Below, one piece after another: positions 14,699 through 19,929 of a DNA stretch of 19,929 bases; within the stretch, counting starts at the first letter, position 1, and every line of letters begins with the position of its first letter. A program made the translations under genes and the position numbers. The DNA lies in NCBI GenBank assembly GCA_903885415.1, contig CAISIP010000386.1, positions 1-19,929 on the forward strand, written 5' to 3'. This DNA is from an uncultured beta proteobacterium. Its GTDB lineage: Bacteria; Pseudomonadota; Gammaproteobacteria; Burkholderiales; Burkholderiaceae_C. Below the pieces are notes generated by a model that had not been told where the DNA came from, did not search any database, and saw only the letters and a program-made list of their open reading frames with translations.

Positions 14699-16924
14699 AT
14701 GAATCCATCGTCAAGCGACCCGGCGGCCACCGGTTCGGCGAGCTTGGCGCTGGCGACCGACGCGCAGGCATCGGACGCTGCGGACACGGTGGCGCGCGCA
14801 CGTGCCTTTGCCGAGCCCTTACTGGTCGGCGAAAGCCTCGGTACCGCAGAGAACACGCTGGCCCATGCCGACGCGGTCTGCGCTATTTTGGCGAGCATCG
14901 GGGGTTCGCCCGCGATGCAGGCGGGTGCCTATCTGGTCTATGCCTGCGAGCACTTGAACCGGCCGCAGGAGGTGCTGGCCAAGCGCTTTGGCGACAACCT
15001 GGCCTCGCTGGCGATGGAAACGGCCAAACTGATTCGGGTGCAACAACAGGCGCGGGCGGCGCAAGCCATCGCCTCGACGAGTGCGCCGCTGGCCCAAACA
15101 AAGGCTACGCAGACCGAAAACGTCCGCAAGATGCTGCTGGCTTTTTCGCGCGATTTGCGCGTCGTCATGCTGCGCCTGGCGTCGCGCCTTCAGACCCTGC
15201 GCCATTACGCGGCGAGCAAGCGAGCGGTGCCCCCGAGCCTGGCGCGCGAGTCGCTGCAGGTGTTTGCGCCGCTGGCGAACCGCCTTGGCATCTGGGAATG
15301 CAAGTGGGAGCTGGAGGACCTGTCGCTGCGCTTCCTGGAGCCCGACACCTATCGCCAGGTGGCGTCGCTGCTGCAGAAAACCCGGACCGAACGCGAGCAG
15401 GGTATCGAGCGTCTGCGGCTGCAGTTGCAGGACGCCATGGCGACGGACGGTATCCATGCGACGGTGCAGGGCCGGCCCAAGCACATCTACAGCATCGTCA
15501 AGAAAATGCGCGGAAAATCCCTAGGCTTTGGGCAGGTCTACGATATTCGGGCGCTGCGCATCATCGTGCCGACCCTGGCCGACTGTTACCAGGCGCTGGC
15601 CCATGTGCACAGTGCTTTTACGCCCGTCGTTGGCGAATTTGACGACTACATCGCCAAGCCAAAAGCCAACGGGTACCAGTCGCTGCATACCGTCGTTCGC
15701 GACTCCGCGGGTCTGCCGGTCGAGATACAGATACGCACGCCGGCGATGCATGCGCAAGCCGAGCACGGCGTGGCCGCGCACTGGGTCTACAAGGAGGCCG
15801 GAACCAAAGGCTATGCAGGGGTATCGGCAAGCGGCGCGTACGACGCGAAAATCGCAGTCCTGCGCCAACTGCTGGCCTGGGAGCGCGACCTGTCGGGCCA
15901 GCAGGAGGCAGGCCTGTTTGAAGACCGGATCTATGTCCTGACACCCGACGCCGCGATCGTCGAATTGCCGCAGGGAGCCACAGCGGTGGATTTCGCCTAT
16001 AGCGTCCACACCGACCTGGGTCATCGCTGTCGGGGCGCACGGGTCGATGGCGCGATGGTTGCGCTCAACACGCCGCTGCGCAATGGGCAGACGGTCGAGG
16101 TCAGCGTGGTGAAAGAGGGGGGACCTTCGCGGGATTGGCTCAACGCCGAACTCGGCTTTCTGGTGAGTCACCGTGCGCGCGCCAAGGTGCGCGCCTGGTT
16201 CAATGCGCTGGCGACCCACGAGACGGTGGCTCGCGGCCGCGAGGCGGTTGAAAAGCTGCTGCAACGCGAGGGCAAGACCTCCGTCAATCTCGAGGAACTG
16301 GCGGGCCGATTGGGCTTCGATGCCGCCGATGATCTCTTCGAAGTCGTTGGCAAGGACGAGTTTTCGCTGCGCACCATCGAGCTGGTGCTACGGCCCGCAG
16401 TGCCCGCGCCTGCGCAGGCTGACAGCGCGCTGCTCAAGCGACCCACACAGCCCGACCGGTCGGGCGCGGGGGGGGTGCTGGTGGTCGGCGTCGGCTCGCT
16501 ACTGACGCAACTTGCGAGCTGCTGCAAGCCCGCGCCGCCCGACGCGATTTGCGGCTTTGTCACGCGCGGCAAGGGCGTCAGCGTGCATCGGGCCGACTGC
16601 TCCAACCTGCGCGAGATGCTCGCGCGCAACGGCGAGCGCTTGATCGAGGTGCAGTGGGGCCCGTCGAGGCCGGGCGCTGGCGCGCCGGGCGCTGTCTATC
16701 CGGTTGACGTCGCGATCGAAGCCGCCGACCGACAGGGCCTGCTGCGCGACATATCCGAGGTGTTCGCCAAAGAAAAGATGAACCTCATCGGCGTGCAGAC
16801 CCAGTCGCTGAAGTCCACCGCATGGATGACATTCACGGTCGAGGTCGCCGATGCGATCAAGTTGCAACGCGCGCTGGCCATGGTCCGCGAACTCGAAGGA
16901 GTCCGGTCGGCGCGACGGCGTTAG
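14699..16924 (+). CDS. relA: RelA, (p)ppGpp synthetase with degenerate HD domain
   Basis: The 741-residue protein makes the alarmone (p)ppGpp from ATP and GDP or GTP when amino acids run short. Domains in order: a degenerate HD hydrolase domain (about 45-200), in which the metal-binding HD pair is replaced by YACEHLN near 81-87; the synthetase domain (about 230-370) with RPKHIYSIVKKM; the TGS domain (about 409-470); a zinc-finger-like segment with C608, C609, H630 and C634; and an ACT domain (667 to the end). The synthetase motif is EFDD at 313-316, the EXDD form of single-function RelA rather than the RXKD form of SpoT/Rel. Together with the lost HD pair this points to synthesis only. It follows the alpha/beta hydrolase by 14 bases without a strong binding site. 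Confidence 0.95.
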   Translation: MNPSSSDPAATGSASLALATDAQASDAADTVARARAFAEPLLVGESLGTAENTLAHADAVCAILASIGGSPAMQAGAYLVYACEHLNRPQEVLAKRFGDNLASLAMETAKLIRVQQQARAAQAIASTSAPLAQTKATQTENVRKMLLAFSRDLRVVMLRLASRLQTLRHYAASKRAVPPSLARESLQVFAPLANRLGIWECKWELEDLSLRFLEPDTYRQVASLLQKTRTEREQGIERLRLQLQDAMATDGIHATVQGRPKHIYSIVKKMRGKSLGFGQVYDIRALRIIVPTLADCYQALAHVHSAFTPVVGEFDDYIAKPKANGYQSLHTVVRDSAGLPVEIQIRTPAMHAQAEHGVAAHWVYKEAGTKGYAGVSASGAYDAKIAVLRQLLAWERDLSGQQEAGLFEDRIYVLTPDAAIVELPQGATAVDFAYSVHTDLGHRCRGARVDGAMVALNTPLRNGQTVEVSVVKEGGPSRDWLNAELGFLVSHRARAKVRAWFNALATHETVARGREAVEKLLQREGKTSVNLEELAGRLGFDAADDLFEVVGKDEFSLRTIELVLRPAVPAPAQADSALLKRPTQPDRSGAGGVLVVGVGSLLTQLASCCKPAPPDAICGFVTRGKGVSVHRADCSNLREMLARNGERLIEVQWGPSRPGAGAPGAVYPVDVAIEAADRQGLLRDISEVFAKEKMNLIGVQTQSLKSTAWMTFTVEVADAIKLQRALAMVRELEGVRSARRR

Positions 16925-16948
16925 CCAAGGCCCCTGCGCGAGCGGCAG

Positions 16949-17509
16949 CTAGACCGGCTTCGTCTCGAAGACCAGGCAGGCCGAGCTGGCATGGGCGTAG
17001 ATCTTTCCATTCGGGTCGACGATGCGGGCCTCGGCAGTGGCGAGCTGGCGACCGCTGTGGATTACCTGACCCATCGCGCGCAGCGGGCCGGTGCGTGCCG
17101 ACGCTGAGCGCACGATGTGCACACCGAGTTCGACGGTGGTGTAGCTGTAGCCAAGCGCCATGGTGGTGTGCACGGCGCAGCCGAGCGCCGAGTCCAGCAG
17201 CGTCGCGTACCAGCCGCCGTGCACCGATCCAAGCGGGTTGTAGTGCATGAGCTGGGGCGTTCCCTGAAAAACAGCCCGGCCTGCGGCCACCTCAAACAGG
17301 CCGAAATCCAGGGTCTGCGCGATATGCGGGAACGGCAATCGGCCCTGGAGCATGGCTTGCATCATTTCAAGGCCGTTCATGCCTGCCGTGTCCTGTGCGG
17401 ACGCGAGTCCCGGCTTGCCTCCGTTGGCCATCCGGCGTTGGCACAATGCGGCGAACTGTTCGTCCCAGTCGGCTGCGGTCGCCGCTTCGGTCGTGCTGGA
17501 AGGTGGCAT
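16949..17509 (-). CDS. PaaI-type hotdog thioesterase
   Basis: The 186-residue protein is a hotdog-fold thioesterase of the PaaI/YdiI type, which splits acyl-CoA or aryl-CoA esters. N91, H97-G-G and D106 in YNPLGSVHGGWYATLLDSALG form the classic active-site helix entry. TVELGVHIVRSA and ARIVDPNGKIYAHASSACLVF complete the sheet. About 60 extra residues at the N-terminus, including a helix with DEQFAALCQRRM, are longer than in minimal members. The gene lies 50 bases downstream of upp on the same strand and could be in one transcript with it. No strong binding site precedes the ATG at 17509. It converges on relA with a 24-base gap. Substrate unknown. Confidence 0.85.
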   Translation of the reverse strand: MPPSSTTEAATAADWDEQFAALCQRRMANGGKPGLASAQDTAGMNGLEMMQAMLQGRLPFPHIAQTLDFGLFEVAAGRAVFQGTPQLMHYNPLGSVHGGWYATLLDSALGCAVHTTMALGYSYTTVELGVHIVRSASARTGPLRAMGQVIHSGRQLATAEARIVDPNGKIYAHASSACLVFETKPV

Positions 17510-17559
17510 GGATCAGGTAGTGGGCTGGCGGTGATGCCAGCAGAGGTGTCGGGCGCAGC

Positions 17560-18207
17560 TTACTGGGTTCCGTAAATGCGGTCGCCCGCATCACCGAGGC
17601 CCGGAAGTATGTAGCCGTGGTCGTTGAGCTCGCGGTCGATGGCCGCCGTATAGATCGGTACATCCGGGTGCGCCTGGGTCAAGGCGGCGATTCCCTCTGG
17701 ACAGGTCAGCAGACACAGGAACTTGATCGACTTGGGCCTGAGCACCTTGAGACGGTCGATCGCCGCGATCGCCGAGTTGCCGGTCGCCAGCATGGGATCC
17801 ACCACCACCACGTCACGCTCGTGCATGTCCCGCGGCATCTTGAAGTAGTACTCGACCGCCTTGAGCGTCTTGGGGTCGCGGTAAATGCCGATATGGCCGA
17901 CACGGGCACCTGGAACGACGCTGAGAACGCCGTCGAGGATGCCATTGCCCGCGCGCAGGATGGACACCAGCACCAGCTTCTTCCCGTCGATGACCTGGGC
18001 CGTCATCGTCTCCAGGGGCGTCTCGATCTGCACGTCCTGGGTCGCCATGTCGCGCGTCACTTCGTAGGCCATCAGCATGCTGAGCTCGTTGAGCAGGCGG
18101 CGAAAGCTGTTGGTGCTGGACTCCTTATCGCGCATCAGCGTCAGCTTGTGCTGCACCAGCGGGTGGCTGATCAGGTGCACATTCGCGTTGGGCACGGGCT
18201 TTGTCAT
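17560..18207 (-). CDS. upp: Uracil phosphoribosyltransferase
   Basis: The 215-residue cytoplasmic enzyme makes UMP from uracil and PRPP in pyrimidine salvage. The PRPP-binding loop VVVVDPMLATGNS is at 133-145, SILRAGNGI at 82-90 is the flexible substrate loop, and YILPGLGDAGDRIYGTQ at the C-terminus is the uracil-binding end that marks this family. Length is usual. AAGGAA lies about eight bases before the ATG at 18207. It diverges from yebC across 181 bases, which contain the promoters for both; no obvious uracil permease or regulator adjoins it. Confidence 0.96.
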   Translation of the reverse strand: MTKPVPNANVHLISHPLVQHKLTLMRDKESSTNSFRRLLNELSMLMAYEVTRDMATQDVQIETPLETMTAQVIDGKKLVLVSILRAGNGILDGVLSVVPGARVGHIGIYRDPKTLKAVEYYFKMPRDMHERDVVVVDPMLATGNSAIAAIDRLKVLRPKSIKFLCLLTCPEGIAALTQAHPDVPIYTAAIDRELNDHGYILPGLGDAGDRIYGTQ

Positions 18208-18388
18208 GTTGGCGTTCCTTGTCGCAGCAACTGTTGCAGAAGGGGGCGTGAATGCCGGAATTATCGTCGGTCAACTTCTATCACAGTGTTGTCAAAGCAG
18301 TTTCAATGGTCGACTGCTGACGCTCCCCACGAGACGCCTAAAAGTACAATTCCACGCCGCAGCTATTGAATTTTGTGAAGGACTCTGA

Positions 18389-19108
18389 GTGGCAGGACAC
18401 AGCAAGTGGGCGAACATACAGCACCGCAAGGGCCGCCAAGACGAGAAACGGGGAAAGATCTGGACCCGGGTGATCCGTGAAATCATGGTCTCCGCGCGGG
18501 CCGGCGGCGGCGATCTGGCGATCAACCCGCGGCTGCGGCTGGCGGTCGACAAGGCCAAGGCGGCCAACATGCCGGCCGACACCATCCGACGCAACATCGA
18601 CAAGGCGACCGGCAACCTCGAAGGCGTGCAGTACGAAGAGATTCGCTATGAGGGCTACGGCATCGGCGGCGCTGCCATCATCGTCGACACAATGACCGAC
18701 AACCGGGTTCGTACTGTCGCCGAGGTGCGCCACGCTTTCGGCAAGCACGGCGGCAATATGGGTACCGAGGGCTCCGTCGCCTTCCAGTTCAGACATTGCG
18801 GACAACTGGTGTTCGCGCCGGGCACCAGCGAAGACGCGCTGATGGAGGTGGCACTTGAGGCTGGTGCCGACGATGTGGTGGTCGGCGACGACGGGGCGAT
18901 CGAGGTGCTGTGCGCTGCACCCGCACTGGAATCCATCCGCCAGACGCTCGAAGGCGCTGGCTTGAAGGCCGAACTCGCCGAGGTCACGATGCGACCGGAA
19001 AACCTGGTTGAATTGGCCGGTGACGAAGCGGCGCGCATGCAAAAACTGATCGACATCCTGGAAGACCTCGACGATGTCCAGGCGGTCTACCACAACGCCG
19101 CGCTATGA
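18389..19108 (+). CDS. yebC: YebC/PmpR-family protein
   Basis: The 239-residue protein is a full YebC family member. The N-terminal MAGHSKWANIQHRKGRQDEK is the family's signature, followed by the three-domain layout with YEGYGIGGAAIIVD and VRHAFGKHGGNMGTEGSVA. Members have been described as DNA-binding regulators, and more recently as helpers for ribosomes on proline-rich stretches; which applies here cannot be told from sequence. The start codon is GTG, with AAGGA about six bases ahead; no nearer ATG fits the signature. Its stop overlaps the purD start as ATGA, so the two are translated from one transcript. Confidence 0.96.
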   Translation: MAGHSKWANIQHRKGRQDEKRGKIWTRVIREIMVSARAGGGDLAINPRLRLAVDKAKAANMPADTIRRNIDKATGNLEGVQYEEIRYEGYGIGGAAIIVDTMTDNRVRTVAEVRHAFGKHGGNMGTEGSVAFQFRHCGQLVFAPGTSEDALMEVALEAGADDVVVGDDGAIEVLCAAPALESIRQTLEGAGLKAELAEVTMRPENLVELAGDEAARMQKLIDILEDLDDVQAVYHNAAL

Positions 19109-19929
19109 AAATACTGGTTGTCGGAGGAGGAGGGCGCGAGCATGCGCTGGCCTGGAAGCTGGCGCAGTCGCCCAAGGTCAGCTCGGTGTTTGTCGCGCCG
19201 GGGAATGGCGGCACCCAGAACGCCGATGGAATCCGAAACCTAGCCATCACCGACCTTTACGAGCTGCGCGCCTGGGCGCAACAGGAAAAAATCGGCTTGA
19301 CCGTGGTCGGTCCGGAAGGTCCGCTTGCGCAGGGCATCGTCGACGAGTTCCGTGCGCACGGCCTGCGAATTTTCGGGCCCACCCGGGCTGCGGCCCAGTT
19401 GGAGAGTTCCAAGGCATTTTCTAAGGCCTTCATGCAGCGCCACGGAATTCCCACTGCGGCCCACGCGACGTTTTCGGATCCGGCCCAGGCCCATTCTTAT
19501 GTGCGCTCGCAGGGCGCGCCGATCGTCGTCAAGGCAGATGGCCTGGCGGCCGGAAAGGGCGTGGTGGTCGCGATGACGATGGACCAGGCGCATGCAGCCA
19601 TCGACCAGATGCTGCCCGCTGATCCGGTTGCGGGGGCCGGCGCGCGCCTGGTGATCGAGGAATTTCTGGAGGGCGAAGAGGCGAGCTTCATCGTCCTGTG
19701 CGACGGCGAGAATGCGCTTGCGCTGGCCAGCAGCCAGGACCACAAGCGCCTGCTCGACGGCGACCTGGGACCCAACACCGGTGGCATGGGCGCCTATTCA
19801 CCCGCGCCGGTGGTGACGCCCACGGTGCACGCGCGCGCGATGCGCGAAATCATCCTGCCCACGCTGCGCGGAATGCAAGCCGATGGAATCGTCTTCACCG
19901 GCTTTCTCTACGCCGGACTGATGATTGAC
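19105..19929 (+). CDS. purD: Phosphoribosylamine-glycine ligase, 3' end beyond the window
   Basis: This open frame runs to the right edge with 275 codons and no stop, so it is partial at its 3' end; the full enzyme is usually about 420-430 residues. PurD joins phosphoribosylamine and glycine with ATP in step two of purine synthesis. The N-terminal MKILVVGGGGREHALAWKL, GPEGPLAQGIVD, the ATP-grasp strand VVKADGLAAGKGVVV, and SSQDHKRLLDGDLGPNTGGMGAYSP are all diagnostic. The ATG at 19105 overlaps the yebC stop by four bases. The frame is unbroken to the last base. Confidence 0.97.
   Translation, partial: MKILVVGGGGREHALAWKLAQSPKVSSVFVAPGNGGTQNADGIRNLAITDLYELRAWAQQEKIGLTVVGPEGPLAQGIVDEFRAHGLRIFGPTRAAAQLESSKAFSKAFMQRHGIPTAAHATFSDPAQAHSYVRSQGAPIVVKADGLAAGKGVVVAMTMDQAHAAIDQMLPADPVAGAGARLVIEEFLEGEEASFIVLCDGENALALASSQDHKRLLDGDLGPNTGGMGAYSPAPVVTPTVHARAMREIILPTLRGMQADGIVFTGFLYAGLMID

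Noticed and set aside
14819..15484. Long minus-strand frame opposite relA
   Set aside because: It is arginine-, histidine- and glutamine-rich in the way typical of antisense shadows of GC-rich genes.

Overview
The window looks like an ordinary chromosomal segment of a high-GC betaproteobacterium of the order Burkholderiales, most likely near the family Comamonadaceae. Four things point there: two Bug/TctC-type periplasmic binding proteins without membrane partners, a 3-hydroxybutyrate dehydrogenase of the polyhydroxybutyrate (PHB) pathway, a RelA with a degenerate HD half, and an upp / yebC / purD housekeeping block. The taxonomic placement is an inference from gene content only. No insertion sequence, integrase, phage structural gene or CRISPR array was seen.

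Layout. 1-530: a small alpha/beta-barrel-like protein, then tRNA-Arg(TCT) with a hairpin terminator. 715-2584: a secreted adhesin-E-like protein (-) diverges from a GYD-domain protein (+), followed by a frameshifted cupin remnant and an unknown helical protein. 2616-5389 (-): a PhyH-type dioxygenase and an M61 aminopeptidase overlap by 4 bases, apparently in one transcript. 5584-6518: a small membrane protein and a Spy/CpxP-like periplasmic protein. 6584-11044: mostly accessory metabolism, with two Bug proteins, an overlooked 31-residue membrane protein on the minus strand, an AllA-like cupin, a secreted dienelactone hydrolase and a small winged-helix-like protein. 11114-12602 (-): a glycine-zipper envelope protein and a complete metacaspase-type protease. 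12917-13687 (-): 3-hydroxybutyrate dehydrogenase, divergent from an alpha/beta hydrolase that runs 14 bases ahead of relA (13770-16924). 16949-18207 (-): a PaaI-type thioesterase downstream of upp. 18389-19929: yebC overlaps purD by 4 bases, and purD runs off the right edge.

How the genes relate. The right third is core physiology: the stringent response (relA), uracil salvage (upp), YebC, and purine synthesis (purD). The left two thirds are a patchwork of short transcripts for envelope proteins, solute capture and small-molecule hydrolases, with no single pathway linking them. I found no convincing new multi-gene system. The items most worth a second look are the 31-residue membrane protein, the orphan metacaspase, the overlapping dioxygenase-peptidase pair, and the decayed cupin gene.
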